A DNA stretch of 64,000 nucleotides from Pseudomonadota bacterium (GTDB lineage Bacteria > Pseudomonadota > Gammaproteobacteria > Steroidobacterales > Steroidobacteraceae), in assembly GCA_021792555.1 (NCBI GenBank), contig JAJYUL010000014.1, forward strand, positions 1 through 64,000, read 5' to 3'. Position numbers and translations under genes: made by a program. The notes below the pieces were generated by a model. That model searched no databases. It had not been told where the DNA came from and was given only the letters and a program-made list of their open reading frames with translations. Positions 1 through 9,549 of this stretch are shown here, in pieces; the stretch's first letter is position 1, and every line of letters begins with the position of its first letter.

Positions 1-240
1 AATCTCAGCACGCAGCAGATGCCCTCGCCACGGCGCTCCTGGCGCCACCCGCACAGCTCATACCCTTCCCACCCGCCAAGGGCCGAAATACACTCTTCTG
101 GGGCCACGGCCGCCCTCCTGCCTTCTTAGTGCCTGGTAACACCAAGTTAGCAGTGGCGGCCGTTCGCCTCACCTCACGCGCACGGCCACCCCGGAAACGG
201 GAGAAGAACCTTTTTATCGCCTCGTGCCGGGCGGGCGCGC
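1..240. other. Non-coding or unresolved left edge
   Basis: No open frame here carries a recognisable protein, and the ATG-started frames read as low-complexity Arg/Pro/Ser. A tiny CCCG-GAAA-CGGG hairpin lies at 190-201 and a T5 run at 211-215, but the stem is only 4 bp and the T run is 9 bases away, so I do not call a terminator. It is probably the 3' flank of etfA plus the edge of a feature outside the window. Confidence 0.4.
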
Positions 241-1185
241 TCAGCCGATGAGCTGCTCGATCTGCGGCACGATCTCGAACAGATCGCCCACCAGGCCGAT
301 GTCGGCGACCTCGAAGATCGGCGCCTCCGGGTCCTTGTTGATCGCCACGATGGTGCGCGCGTCCTTGATGCCCGTGAGGTGCTGGATCGCCCCGGAAATG
401 CCGATGGCGATGTAGAGCTCCGGGGCAATGATCTTGCCGGTCTGACCCACCTGCAGCTCATTCGGCGCGTAGCCGGCATCCACCGCGGCGCGCGAGGCGC
501 CCACGGCGGCGCCGAGCTTATCGGCGAGCCGGTAGAGTATCTGGAAGGACTCCGCGCTGCCGAGCGCCCGGCCGCCGGAGAGGACCTTCGCGGCGGTCTG
601 CAGATCGGGCCGGTCGCCGCCGGCGGTGGACACCGACACGAAGCGCGTGTGCGCCGGCGGCTCGACACCCGGATCGGCCGACTCGATGGCCGCCCGGCCG
701 CCCGCGCCTGCGGCCTGGTAGGAGGCCGTGCGGACCGTGCCGACGACCTTGGCGCCCTCGAGCACTTCCACCGTGATGATGGCATTGCCGGCGTAGATCG
801 GCCGGCGGAAGCGCGTGGCGCTCTCCACGGCCATGATGTCGCTCACCTGGGCGGTGTCGAGCAAGGCGGCGATGCGCGGCATCAGGTCCTTGCCGAAGGT
901 GCTCGAGGGGCCGAACACGTGCGAGTAGGGCCCCGCGAGGGCGGCGATCTGCGGGGCAATTGCCGCGGCGAGCGGATGCGCGTGCAGCGGATGCTCGAGG
1001 GTCAACACGCGCTCGACGCCGGCCAGCGCCGCGGCCTGGGCGGCTACGGCCGAGGCGTCCGCCGCACAGACCGCGATCGTGATGTGCGCGTCCGGCACCG
1101 TGGCGGCGCAGGCTACGCATTTGGCGGTGGCGACGCTGAGCGTGCTGCCGTCGTGTTCGGCGACGATCAGGATGTTGTGGCTCAT
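241..1185 (-). CDS. etfA: Electron transfer flavoprotein subunit alpha (EtfA)
   Basis: FAD-binding subunit of the soluble electron transfer flavoprotein, which passes electrons from acyl-CoA and related dehydrogenases to ETF:quinone oxidoreductase. The 314 aa product has the family's usual length. The N-terminal half ([13 protein letters not shown]) is the ETF alpha/beta fold. The C-terminal third carries the FAD signature, with [19 protein letters not shown] followed by [11 protein letters not shown] and GLVGDLFEI. The gene follows etfB directly, with the etfB stop abutting this start, so the two are one transcript. The acyl-CoA dehydrogenase and ETF-QO partners are not in the window, although a FadJ-like gene lies about 29 kb away. 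Confidence 0.95.
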   Translation of the reverse strand: MSHNILIVAEHDGSTLSVATAKCVACAATVPDAHITIAVCAADASAVAAQAAALAGVERVLTLEHPLHAHPLAAAIAPQIAALAGPYSHVFGPSSTFGKDLMPRIAALLDTAQVSDIMAVESATRFRRPIYAGNAIITVEVLEGAKVVGTVRTASYQAAGAGGRAAIESADPGVEPPAHTRFVSVSTAGGDRPDLQTAAKVLSGGRALGSAESFQILYRLADKLGAAVGASRAAVDAGYAPNELQVGQTGKIIAPELYIAIGISGAIQHLTGIKDARTIVAINKDPEAPIFEVADIGLVGDLFEIVPQIEQLIG

Positions 1186-1935
1186 TTACAGCAGTCCTTT
1201 CTGCTTCAGGGCGGCGATGAGCTCGGCGGCGTCTTTCACGCGAACGCCTTTCTGGCGTTGCGCGGGCGGCTCGAAGCGCAGCGTCTTCAGCTGCGCGCGT
1301 GCAACGACGCCGAGGGACTCGAGAGTGAGCGTCTCCAGCGGCTTTTTCTTCGCCTTCATGATGTCCGGCAGTTTGACGTAGCGCGGCTCGTTCAGGCGCA
1401 GATCCACGGTCACGACCGCCGGCAGGTCGACTTCGAGCGTCTCGAGTCCGGCGTCGATCTCGCGGGTCACCTGCGCCTTGCCGTCGGCGATGTCGAGCTT
1501 GGAGGCGAAGGTGGCCTGCGGGCGATCCCACAGCGCCGCGAGCATCTGGCCGGTCTGGCCGTTGTCATCGTCGATCGCCTGCTTGCCGAGCAGCACCAGA
1601 AAAGGTTGCTCCCGCTCGGTGAGCGCGCGCAGCACGCGCGCGGTGACGAGCGGCTCGAGCGCAGTGTCGCTCTGCACGTGCAGCGCGCGGTCGGCACCCA
1701 TGGCGAGGCAGGTGCGCAGCTGCGCCTGGCAGTCCGCCGGGCCCACGGTGACCACGACCACCTCTTCGGCCGCGCCGCGCTCCTTGATGCGCAGCGCCTC
1801 CTCCAGCGCAATCTCATCGAAGGGGTTGACGCTCATCTTGACCCCCTCGGTGAGCACCCCCGATCCGTCGGGCTTGATGCGAATGCGCACGTTGTAGTCG
1901 ACCACGCGCTTGATACCGACCAGTATGCGTTTCAT
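1186..1935 (-). CDS. etfB: Electron transfer flavoprotein subunit beta (EtfB)
   Basis: AMP-binding partner of EtfA. I chose the ATG at 1935 (MKRILVGIKRVVDYNVR) over an upstream in-frame start because it gives the canonical N-terminus and has an AGGA-type ribosome site 5-6 bases upstream; the product is 249 aa. Visible family features are AMGADRALHV, LLGKQAIDDDNGQTGQML and the C-terminal signature region around LNEPRYVKLPDIMKAKKK (about residues 190-210). It is the first gene of the etfBA operon and is divergent from the ABC transporter operon, with only 63 bases between the starts. Confidence 0.95.
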   Translation of the reverse strand: MKRILVGIKRVVDYNVRIRIKPDGSGVLTEGVKMSVNPFDEIALEEALRIKERGAAEEVVVVTVGPADCQAQLRTCLAMGADRALHVQSDTALEPLVTARVLRALTEREQPFLVLLGKQAIDDDNGQTGQMLAALWDRPQATFASKLDIADGKAQVTREIDAGLETLEVDLPAVVTVDLRLNEPRYVKLPDIMKAKKKPLETLTLESLGVVARAQLKTLRFEPPAQRQKGVRVKDAAELIAALKQKGLL

Positions 1936-1966
1936 TGTCCTGCCATAAGCTCGAGAGAGTCTCGGC

Positions 1967-1999
1967 AATATAGCAGAGGATCGCGCTAAACTGAGTCAA
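1967..1999 (-). promoter_or_regulatory. Candidate extended -10 promoter for etfBA
   Basis: On the minus strand, TGC-TATATT (1975 to 1967) is an extended -10 element about 32 bases before the etfB ATG. A TTGACT hexamer lies further upstream (1999-1994), but its 21-base spacing is too long for a normal -35, so the extended -10 would carry most of the activity. Sequence reading only. Confidence 0.4.
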
Positions 2000-2928
2000 T
2001 GCTCGGTTACGCATTACGCCGTATTGCGGGGATCGTTCCGGTCCTGCTGATCCTGCTGACCGTGTCGTTTTTCGTCATACGTTTGGCGCCGGGCGGACCG
2101 TTCGCCTCGGGCCGGGCGCTGCCGGCGCGCACGCGCGCGGAGCTCGAGCGGCTCTACGGGCTCAACCGGCCGCTGCTCGTGCAGTACGGGGACTATCTGC
2201 GCGCGCTGGCGCACGGCAATCTCGGTCCCTCCTACAGCATGCGCGATGAGACGGTCGCCGGGCTGATCGCCTCGGGGCTGCCGGTGAGCGCCGCGCTCGG
2301 GCTGGCGGCCCTTGCGCTCGCCGTGCTCAGCGGGGTGCCGCTCGGGGTGCGCGCCGCGTTGCGCCGCGACGGTGCGCTCGACCGCTCGCTCGCCGTGTTC
2401 GCGGCGCTGACCCTGGCCTTGCCGAGTTTCGTCACCGGCCCGCTCCTGGCGCTCGCCTTCGGGCTGTGGCTGCGTTGGCTGCCGGTGGCCGGCTGGCAGC
2501 CCGATACGCCGCGCGATCTGATTCTGCCGGCGGTGACGCTGGCGCTGCCGCTGTCGGCCTCCATCGCGCGGCTGATGCGCGCGAGCCTGCTCGAGGTGCT
2601 CGGTGCGAGCTACATCCGCACCGCGCGCGCGCGTGGGCTCGGGCGCGCGCGCGTGCTGTGGCGCCATGCGCTGCGTCCGGCGCTGGTCCCGGTGGTGAGT
2701 TATCTCGGGCCGGCGGCGACCTATCTGGTCACCGGCTCGCTGGTGGTCGAGACGGTGTTCGAACTGCCGGGCACCGGGCGCTACCTGGTGCAGGGCGCGA
2801 TCGACCGCGACTACACGCTGGTGATGGGCATGGTCCTCGTATACGGCACGCTGACGCTGCTGGCCAATCTCGCCGCGGACCTGATACATGCCTGGCTCGA
2901 CCCGCGCGTGCGTCATGAACCGCTCTGA
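1999..2928 (+). CDS. ABC transporter permease, DppB/OppB type
   Basis: Inner-membrane permease of a dipeptide/oligopeptide-class ABC importer, 309 aa. It starts MLGYALRRIAGIVPVLLILL, with the typical first transmembrane helix and the VIRLAPGGPF segment of DppB/OppB proteins. Further hydrophobic segments follow, and the EAA cytoplasmic loop is YIRTARARGLGRARVLWRHA (about residues 204-223). It overlaps the next permease gene by 14 bases and heads a four-gene operon with a second permease, a fused ATPase and an aminotransferase. No substrate-binding protein is encoded beside it, so the substrate cannot be assigned. Confidence 0.9.
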   Translation: MLGYALRRIAGIVPVLLILLTVSFFVIRLAPGGPFASGRALPARTRAELERLYGLNRPLLVQYGDYLRALAHGNLGPSYSMRDETVAGLIASGLPVSAALGLAALALAVLSGVPLGVRAALRRDGALDRSLAVFAALTLALPSFVTGPLLALAFGLWLRWLPVAGWQPDTPRDLILPAVTLALPLSASIARLMRASLLEVLGASYIRTARARGLGRARVLWRHALRPALVPVVSYLGPAATYLVTGSLVVETVFELPGTGRYLVQGAIDRDYTLVMGMVLVYGTLTLLANLAADLIHAWLDPRVRHEPL

Positions 2929-3745
2929 GCGGCGCCGTCCGCGCGCGATGGTGCTCGCCGCGGCGCTCATCGCCGTGCTCGTGCTGCTCGCGCTGTTCGG
3001 GCCCGAGGCGAGTCCGTACTCCTACAGCGCGCTCGACTGGGCGCACCTGTCGATCCCGCCGGGCCTGACCGCCGAGCACTGGCTCGGCACGGACTCTCTC
3101 GGGCGCGATCTGTATGTGCGCACGGTGTACGGACTGCGCCTCTCGCTCATCATCGGCGTGCTCGCCACCGCGGTGAGCGTGCTCATCGGGGTCGCCTGGG
3201 GGACACTCGCCGGCTGGGTCGGCGGGCGGCTCGATGCCTGGATGATGCGCGTGGTGGATGTGTTGTATGCGCTGCCGTACCTGTTCATCGTGCTGATCCT
3301 GGCGGCGCTGTTCGGCCGCGGCAACCTCGCGGTGCTGCTGCTGGCGATCGGCGCGGTCGGCTGGCTGACGCTCGCGCGGGTGGTGCGCGCGCAGACGCTC
3401 TCGCTGAAGCGCCGCGAGTTCATCGAGGCGGCGCGCGCGGCGGGCCTGAGCGGCCCGCAGGTGCTGTGGCGGCACGTGCTGCCGAACCTGGCCGGCAGCA
3501 TCGCGGTGTATGCGACTCTGATGGTGCCGCAGATGATCGTCTACGAGAGTTTCCTCAGCTTTCTCGGGCTCGGCGTCGAGCCGCCGCGGGCGAGTCTCGG
3601 CAGCCTGATCAACGCCGGAGCGCGTCAGATGCTCACCGCGCCCTGGCTGCTGCTCGTGCCGGCGGGCGTGCTCATCGTGCTGCTGCTGAGCTTCAACATC
3701 CTCGGTGACGGGTTGCGTGATGTCCTCGATCCAACCAGACGGTGA
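2915..3745 (+). CDS. ABC transporter permease, DppC/OppC type
   Basis: Second permease of the peptide-class importer, about 276 aa from the ATG at 2915 (MNRSERRRPRAMVL). An earlier in-frame ATG at 2888 lies well inside the first permease and is less likely. The N-terminal helix is followed by HWLGTDSLGRDLYVRTVYG, the hallmark of DppC/OppC. The EAA loop is [20 protein letters not shown] and the C-terminus [16 protein letters not shown] is typical. It overlaps both neighbours, implying translational coupling. Confidence 0.9.
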   Translation: MNRSERRRPRAMVLAAALIAVLVLLALFGPEASPYSYSALDWAHLSIPPGLTAEHWLGTDSLGRDLYVRTVYGLRLSLIIGVLATAVSVLIGVAWGTLAGWVGGRLDAWMMRVVDVLYALPYLFIVLILAALFGRGNLAVLLLAIGAVGWLTLARVVRAQTLSLKRREFIEAARAAGLSGPQVLWRHVLPNLAGSIAVYATLMVPQMIVYESFLSFLGLGVEPPRASLGSLINAGARQMLTAPWLLLVPAGVLIVLLLSFNILGDGLRDVLDPTRR

Positions 3746-5567
3746 GTGCGGGGCTGAGCAGCGCGAGCGGCTGCTCGGCATCGAGGAGCTGCGGGTGCGC
3801 TTTCCCGGGGCGGGGCGAGCCGCGGTCGATGGCGTGTCGCTCTCGGTGCGCCGCGGCGAGTGCCTGGGGGTCGTCGGGGAGTCGGGCGCGGGCAAGAGTC
3901 TGACCTTTCTCGCCGCGCTCGGCCTGCTGCCCGAGGGCGCCGAGGTCAGCGGCCGCGTGCGGCTCGGGCCGCAGGAGGTGCTCGGGCTCAGCGAGCGGGC
4001 GCTCGATCGCATCCGCGGCCGGCGCGTCGGGGTCATCTTTCAGGATCCGATGAGCTCGCTCACGCCGCATCTGACCATCGGCGCGCAGCTCGCCGAACCC
4101 ATCGCACGGCACAGCGGCCTCGGCAGACGCGCCGCGCGCGCGCGCGCGCAGGCGCTGCTCGAGCGGGTACAGCTGCCCGATGCCGCCCGCAGCATGCGTC
4201 AATACCCGCACGAGCTCTCCGGCGGCATGCGCCAGCGCGCCATGATCGCCATTGCGCTCGCGTGCGAGCCGGAGCTGCTGATCGCCGATGAGCCCACCAC
4301 GGCGCTCGATGTCACGCTGCAGGCGCAGATCCTCGCGCTGCTCGCACAGTTCAAGCGCGAGCAGCGCATGGGCCTGGTCCTGATCACCCATGACTTCGGG
4401 GCGGTGGCGGGCGTTGCCGATCGGCTCGCGGTGATGCGCGCCGGAGAGGTGATCGAGTCCGGTCCGGTGGCGGCGGTGCTGAAGCACCCGGGCGAGCCGT
4501 ATACGCGCGAGCTGCTGCGCGCGGCGGGCGAGCCGCCCGCCGCGCAGCCCCCGCGAGCGGCCGGTGCGGACGGCGCGGCGCCGGTGCTGTCCGTGGAGGG
4601 ACTCGAGGTGCGCTTCAGGTACGCCGCGGGGCTTTTCCGGCGGCGCTCCTGGCGGGCGCTCGAGGCGGTGACGCTGACCCTCGGGGCCGGGCAGTCGCTC
4701 GGGGTGGTGGGCGAGTCCGGCTGCGGCAAGACGACCCTGACGCGCGCGGCGCTGCGGCTGATCCGCGCCGAGCGCGGGCAGGTGCTGTGGCTCGGGCAGA
4801 ATCCGGCGCAGCTGTCCGCGCGGCGCATCCGGCGCCTGCGCCGCGATCTGCAGCTGATCTTCCAGGATCCGCTCGGGAGCCTCGATCCACATCTGAGCGT
4901 CGAGCAGCTGGTGAGCGAACCGCTCGAGATCCACCAGAGCGGGCTCAGCGCCGCGCAGCGGCGCGAGCGCGTGCACGCCATGCTCGCGCGGGTCGGGCTC
5001 GAAGCGGCGCTCTACGCGCGGCGCGCGCACGAGCTCTCGGGCGGGCAGTGTCAGCGGGTTGGCATCGCCCGCGCCATGATCCTCGCGCCGCGCCTGCTGG
5101 TGTGCGATGAGCCGCTGAGCGCGCTCGATGTGCGCGCGCAGCGGCAGATCCGGCTGCTGCTCGCCGAGCTCAGCGCCGAGCAGGGCGCGAGCCTGCTGTT
5201 CGTCAGCCATGACCTCGCCCTGGTGCGCCACCTGTGCGAGCGGGCGCTCGTGCTGTACCTCGGCCGTATGGTGGAGCTAGGTCCGACGGACGCGCTCTTT
5301 GCGCGCCCCCTGCATCCCTATACCCGCGAGCTCATCGAGGCGATCGCGCTGCCCGATCCGGACCTGCAGCCGGCGCGGCTGGCGAAGGTGCGTCTCGGGG
5401 AGCCGCGGCGGCTCGAGCAGCCGGGCGGCTGCGCGTTCCGCATGCGCTGTGCGCATGCGACGGCCGTGTGCGCCGAACGCATTCCGCCCTGGGTGAGTGC
5501 CGGGCAGGGCCGGTGGGTGGCCTGTCACCACTTCAGTGATTGGGCCGATGATATGCTTTCGGGATGA
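3720..5567 (+). CDS. Fused double ATPase of a peptide-class ABC importer (DppD-DppF fusion)
   Basis: One polypeptide of about 615 aa holding both nucleotide-binding domains that are often separate DppD and DppF proteins. Domain 1 has Walker A GESGAGKS, signature LSGGMRQR and Walker [13 protein letters not shown]. Domain 2 has [17 protein letters not shown] and [12 protein letters not shown]. The C-terminus has the Cys-containing oligopeptide-transporter tail ([16 protein letters not shown]). I use the ATG at 3720; an in-frame GTG at 3705 is also possible, and both overlap the permease gene. The downstream aminotransferase starts inside the stop region (ATGA). Fused ATPases of this kind occur in YejF- and GsiA-like systems. 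Confidence 0.88.
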   Translation: MSSIQPDGECGAEQRERLLGIEELRVRFPGAGRAAVDGVSLSVRRGECLGVVGESGAGKSLTFLAALGLLPEGAEVSGRVRLGPQEVLGLSERALDRIRGRRVGVIFQDPMSSLTPHLTIGAQLAEPIARHSGLGRRAARARAQALLERVQLPDAARSMRQYPHELSGGMRQRAMIAIALACEPELLIADEPTTALDVTLQAQILALLAQFKREQRMGLVLITHDFGAVAGVADRLAVMRAGEVIESGPVAAVLKHPGEPYTRELLRAAGEPPAAQPPRAAGADGAAPVLSVEGLEVRFRYAAGLFRRRSWRALEAVTLTLGAGQSLGVVGESGCGKTTLTRAALRLIRAERGQVLWLGQNPAQLSARRIRRLRRDLQLIFQDPLGSLDPHLSVEQLVSEPLEIHQSGLSAAQRRERVHAMLARVGLEAALYARRAHELSGGQCQRVGIARAMILAPRLLVCDEPLSALDVRAQRQIRLLLAELSAEQGASLLFVSHDLALVRHLCERALVLYLGRMVELGPTDALFARPLHPYTRELIEAIALPDPDLQPARLAKVRLGEPRRLEQPGGCAFRMRCAHATAVCAERIPPWVSAGQGRWVACHHFSDWADDMLSG

Positions 5568-6835
5568 ACGAGCCCACCATCCGTCCGAGCGAGAGCCTCC
5601 GTCACGTGCGCTACGAGATCCGGGGGCGCCTGGCGCGCCGCGCCCACGAGCTCGAGCGTCAGGGCTACGAGATCGTCTCGCTCAACATCGGCAATCCGGG
5701 CGCGTTCGGCCTGCGCACCCCCGAGACGATGCGTCTGGCGATGATCGAGAACCTCGGCGAGGCCGAGGGCTACTGTCATCAGAAGGGGATCTTCCCGGCC
5801 CGCGAGGCGGTGGTCATGCAGCAGCAGGCGCGCGGGGTCACCGGCGTGACGGCCGAGGAGGTGTTCATCGGCAACGGGGTGAGCGAGCTGATCAACCTGG
5901 TGCTGCGCGCGCTGCTCAATGACGGCGACGAGGTGCTGGTGCCGAGTCCGGACTATCCGCTGTGGACCGCCGCCGTGACGCTGAACGGCGGGCGCGCCGT
6001 GCATTACCCTTGCCGGCCCGAGAACGGCTTCGTGCCCGATCCGCAGGAGGTGGCCGCACTGCTCACCCCGCGCACGCGGGCGCTGGTGGTGATCAACCCC
6101 AACAACCCCACCGGCGCGGTCTATCCGCGCGGGGTGCTCGAGGCGCTGGCGCGCCTCGCCGAGCGCGCCGGGCTGGTGGTCTTCAGCGACGAGATCTACG
6201 ACCAGATGCTCTATGACGGGGCCGAGTTCATCCCCATGGCGACACTGGTCGAGGACACGCTCTGCGCGACGCTCTCGGGCCTCTCGAAGGTGTACCGCGC
6301 CTGTGGCTACCGTGTGGGCTGGGCGGTGTTCTCCGGGCGCACCCGCGCGGCGAGCGAATACCTCAATGCCATTGACCTGCTGAGCTCCCTGCGGCTGTGC
6401 AGCAACGTGCTCGCCCAGTGGGCGGTGCAGACCGCCCTCGGCGGCTACCAGAGCATCCGCGACCTGGTGAGCCCCGCAGGGCGCCTCTACGAGTCGCGCG
6501 CCGCCATCGTGCGCGCGGTCGAAGCGAGCCGTTTCCTGCAGCTGAAGCAGCCGCCGCAAGGGGCGATGTACGCGTTCATCGGGGTCGACCCGGCGCAGCT
6601 GCCGCTGTTCGACGATCAGCGCTTTGCGCTGGATCTGCTCGAGCAGAAGCACGTGCTCGTGGCGCCCGGCGTCAGCTTCAACGTGCCGTACCGCAATCAC
6701 TTCCGCGTCACGACGCTGCCCGACAGCGCGCAGCTGCTCGAGGTGTTCGGGCGCATCGAGGATCTGCTGGCGAGCTACGCGGCGGCGCTGCCGGCGCCGG
6801 ACAACGTGGTGAGCGCGAGCGCCCGGTTCAGATGA
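5564..6835 (+). CDS. alaA: PLP-dependent aminotransferase, AlaA-like (alanine transaminase type)
   Basis: Class I/II fold-type I aminotransferase, 423 aa, most like the AlaA/YfbQ group that makes alanine from pyruvate and glutamate. Landmarks are SLNIGNPGAFGL near the N-terminus, the substrate/cofactor region VPSPDYPLWTAAV, INPNNPTGAVYP, and the PLP lysine in SGLSKVYRACGYRVGW (about residue 241). Its ATG overlaps the ABC ATPase stop (ATGA), so it is translationally coupled to the transporter. This suggests the imported peptides or amino acids feed transamination, which is inference from context. Confidence 0.85.
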   Translation: MNEPTIRPSESLRHVRYEIRGRLARRAHELERQGYEIVSLNIGNPGAFGLRTPETMRLAMIENLGEAEGYCHQKGIFPAREAVVMQQQARGVTGVTAEEVFIGNGVSELINLVLRALLNDGDEVLVPSPDYPLWTAAVTLNGGRAVHYPCRPENGFVPDPQEVAALLTPRTRALVVINPNNPTGAVYPRGVLEALARLAERAGLVVFSDEIYDQMLYDGAEFIPMATLVEDTLCATLSGLSKVYRACGYRVGWAVFSGRTRAASEYLNAIDLLSSLRLCSNVLAQWAVQTALGGYQSIRDLVSPAGRLYESRAAIVRAVEASRFLQLKQPPQGAMYAFIGVDPAQLPLFDDQRFALDLLEQKHVLVAPGVSFNVPYRNHFRVTTLPDSAQLLEVFGRIEDLLASYAAALPAPDNVVSASARFR

Positions 6836-6840
6836 ACGGA

Positions 6841-6894
6841 CCTCGCGTGATTTATCTGAAGTGATTTCTCAAAAATAATCAGCACGATTTTGTT
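6841..6894 (+). promoter_or_regulatory. AT-rich spacer, possible promoter for the AddAB-like pair
   Basis: This short spacer is markedly AT-rich for the window. It holds AATAAT (6874-6879) with TTTATC 17 bases upstream (6851-6856), a weak sigma70-like arrangement just ahead of the TTG start at 6895. Weak evidence. Confidence 0.3.
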
Positions 6895-9549
6895 TTGATA
6901 AAGGTTCCGTCTCATCTCGCAGCCGTGATCGAGGCGGGGGGCACGGTGGTGACGCCCACCCGCCAGCGGGCGCATGCGCTGCGCCTGGCCCATGCGGCCG
7001 CCGAGCTCGCGCGCGGACGGCGCGTGTGGCCGAGTCCGGATGTCGTGCCGCTCGAGGGCTGGCTGACGCGCGAGTTCGAGCGGCGCGCGGCCGCTGAGAG
7101 CGCCGCAGGGATGCCGCCGCGCCTGCTGCGGCCGGCGGAGGAGTGGCTGCTGTGGCGCGAGTGCGCGGCGCAGGCGGCCGGCTCGCTCGAGCTCGTCAAC
7201 CGCGGGGCGCTTGCCGAGGGGCTGCTCCGGGCGAGCCGCCTCGCCGCGGAACTCGGCATCGATCTCGGCGGGTTGCGTGCGCTGCCCGGGAGCGAGACCG
7301 CCCTGCTGCTCGAGGTGCAACGCGCGCTCGCCGAGCGCACCCGGGCGCTCGGAGCCTGTTCGCTCTCCGCGGTGCTGCGCGCCGGCGGTGCGCTCGGGGA
7401 CGAGCGGCCGGTCGCATTCGGCGGCTTTCTCATCCCGACCCCGAGCCTGAGCGCGCTGCTCGCGGCGCGCCGCGCGCGCGGTTGGGAGACTCACACCGGC
7501 CGGGCGGCCGGGCCGGCCGCGCGGCCCGAAGTGGTGTGTGCGGCCGATGAGATGGAGGAGCTCGACCGTATCGCCGGCTGGTGCCGGCAGCGGCTGCGCG
7601 CTGCGCCCGAGGCGCGGCTGCTGGTGGTGCTGCCGGGCGCGGCGGGCCGCTGCGCGCGCCTGGCGAGCCTGATCCGCCAGGGGCTCGATGTGCCGCGCGC
7701 CGACGGGGCGGCGCAGGCGGGCATCGTCGGCATCGAGGGCGGCGAGCCGCTCGCGCGCCAGCCGGCGGTGAGCCAGGCGCTCGGTGCGCTCGCGCTGCTC
7801 GGCGGGCAGACACTGCCGCTCGAGGGCCTGCTCGAGTCGCTCCGCAGCCCCTTCTGGCGCGAAGCGCCCGAGGGGCGTGCGCGCATCGACCTGTGGCTGC
7901 GCGAGCAGGCGCCGCCGGCGCTCGAGCGGCGCACCCTGCAGCGGCTGCTCGCGGCCGCGCCGCTCGCCGCGGCGCACGCCCTGGACGCCCGCATCCAACA
8001 GGCCGCCGAAGCGCTCTCGAGCGCCTCGGGTTCGCCGCGGGAGTGGTCCGAGCGGTTCCAGGCGGCGCTCGATGCGCTCGGCTGGCCGGGCGCCGAGGCG
8101 CCCGACAGCCCCACCCAGCAGACTTTCCTGCGCGTGCGCGAGCTGCTCGATGAGTACGGGCAGCTCTCGGCCGCCGTGCCGCGCCTTGAGCGCTCCGAGG
8201 CGATCGAGCGGCTGCGCGAGCTGGCCGCGCGCACCGCCTATCGGCCGGCGGACGACGATGCGGCCGTGACCGTGACGAGCGCATTGGCCGATCCGGTGGC
8301 GCACTACGACGGCATCTGGATCGCCGGTCTGCGCCACGACATCCTGCCGCAGCCGCCGGATCCGGACGCGTTCCTGCCGCTCGCCGCGCAGCTTGCGGCC
8401 GGCTGGCCCGCAGCCTCGGCCGAAGGTCGGCTGCGCGAGGCGCAGGCGCTGCTCGAGGCGTGGCGGGCGGCCACGGAGCATCTGGTGCTCTCCGCGCCGC
8501 TGCGCGCCGAGGACGTCACGCTGCTGCCGAGTCCGTTGCTCGCGCCCTGGCGCAGCGCCGGGCCGGACCGCTCCGCGCCGCTGCCGTGGCTGCCCGAACG
8601 GATGCACCGCGCCGGGCAGCTCGAGCCGTGGCGCGATGCGGGCGTGCCGTGGGACGGGCCCGCGGCGCTGCCCTCGGGCACGCGCACTCTGGAGCTGCAG
8701 AACGCCTGCCCGTTCCGGGCCTACGCCGAGCTGCGCCTCGGCTGCGAGCCGCTCGGCGCGAGCGAGCCGGGCGTGCCCTCGGATCTGCGCGGCCGGCTGC
8801 TGCACGCGGCGCTGCAGGGCCTGTGGCGCGAACTCGGCGGCGCGGGCGGACTGGCGGCGCTCGATGCGCAGCGCCTCAATGAGCGCATCGAGGCGTGTGT
8901 CGCGCGTGCGGCCGGGGAGCTGCTGGCCGGACAGAGCGCGCCGCCGTCGCAGCCCTCGCTCGAGCGCGAGCGCAGGCGCGCGGTGCGCCTGATCCATGCG
9001 CTGTGCGAACTCGAGCGGCAGCGCCCGGCCTTCACGGTGCGCGACACGGAGTTCGCCACGGAGCTGACGCTTGCCGGGCGGCGCCTCACGCTGCGGATAG
9101 ACCGCATCGATGATCTCGAGGACGGCGCGGTGGCGATCCTCGACTACAAGAGCGGCAGGCCGGTGCGCGCCGACTGGTACGGCGAGCGGCCCTCGCATCC
9201 GCAGCTGCTTGCCTATCTGGCCGCGCTCGGGCCGTCGGTGCAGGCCCTTGCGGCGGTGCATCTCACGGCGCGGGAGATCGGCTTCGAGGGCATCGCCGCG
9301 CACCCCGAGCTGCTGCCCGGGGTGGAGACGGTCAAGTCCGCCGGCGAGGGCACGGATGCGTGGCGCGAGCGTCTCGGCGCCTGGCGCGCGGTGCTCGAGC
9401 GCCTGGCGGGCGCCTTCGCCGACGGCGAGGCCGGGGTCGATCCGAAGCCGGGCGCCTGTGACTACTGCCATCTGCGCTCGCTCTGCCGCATCGACGAGGC
9501 GCATGCCGCGGCGGCGGCCGCTGAACTCGAGCCGGAGCCCCGCGCATGA
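6895..9549 (+). CDS. AddB-like PD-(D/E)XK nuclease (double-strand break repair partner)
   Basis: 884 aa protein resembling the 'probable DNA repair protein' family that partners AddA-type helicases. The N-terminal part is an inactivated helicase-like region without a Walker A. The C-terminal quarter is a RecB/PD-(D/E)XK nuclease with VAILDYKSGRP (about residue 747) and HPQLLAYLAAL after it. Cysteines flank the nuclease: one in ELQNACPFRAYAE (about residue 603) and a cluster CDYCHLRSLC (about 855-865). That matches the AddB-style iron-sulfur staple of four Cys. The start is a TTG because no ATG/GTG gives the full N-terminus. The helicase gene starts inside its stop region, so the two act as a pair. 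Confidence 0.85.
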   Translation: MIKVPSHLAAVIEAGGTVVTPTRQRAHALRLAHAAAELARGRRVWPSPDVVPLEGWLTREFERRAAAESAAGMPPRLLRPAEEWLLWRECAAQAAGSLELVNRGALAEGLLRASRLAAELGIDLGGLRALPGSETALLLEVQRALAERTRALGACSLSAVLRAGGALGDERPVAFGGFLIPTPSLSALLAARRARGWETHTGRAAGPAARPEVVCAADEMEELDRIAGWCRQRLRAAPEARLLVVLPGAAGRCARLASLIRQGLDVPRADGAAQAGIVGIEGGEPLARQPAVSQALGALALLGGQTLPLEGLLESLRSPFWREAPEGRARIDLWLREQAPPALERRTLQRLLAAAPLAAAHALDARIQQAAEALSSASGSPREWSERFQAALDALGWPGAEAPDSPTQQTFLRVRELLDEYGQLSAAVPRLERSEAIERLRELAARTAYRPADDDAAVTVTSALADPVAHYDGIWIAGLRHDILPQPPDPDAFLPLAAQLAAGWPAASAEGRLREAQALLEAWRAATEHLVLSAPLRAEDVTLLPSPLLAPWRSAGPDRSAPLPWLPERMHRAGQLEPWRDAGVPWDGPAALPSGTRTLELQNACPFRAYAELRLGCEPLGASEPGVPSDLRGRLLHAALQGLWRELGGAGGLAALDAQRLNERIEACVARAAGELLAGQSAPPSQPSLERERRRAVRLIHALCELERQRPAFTVRDTEFATELTLAGRRLTLRIDRIDDLEDGAVAILDYKSGRPVRADWYGERPSHPQLLAYLAALGPSVQALAAVHLTAREIGFEGIAAHPELLPGVETVKSAGEGTDAWRERLGAWRAVLERLAGAFADGEAGVDPKPGACDYCHLRSLCRIDEAHAAAAAAELEPEPRA

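Noticed and set aside
1-240. Small RNA or RNase P-like edge
   Set aside because: No conserved core of any structured RNA was found, and only short hairpins are present.
379-1989. Large plus-strand open frame over etfBA
   Set aside because: It is antisense to two complete ETF genes with family signatures, and its translation is Arg/Gly/His-rich with no motif; typical high-GC shadow.
6775-9504. 909-residue minus-strand frame antisense to the AddB-like gene
   Set aside because: Low-complexity Arg/Ala/Gln composition and no domain; the plus strand carries a coherent nuclease with Cys cluster and motifs.
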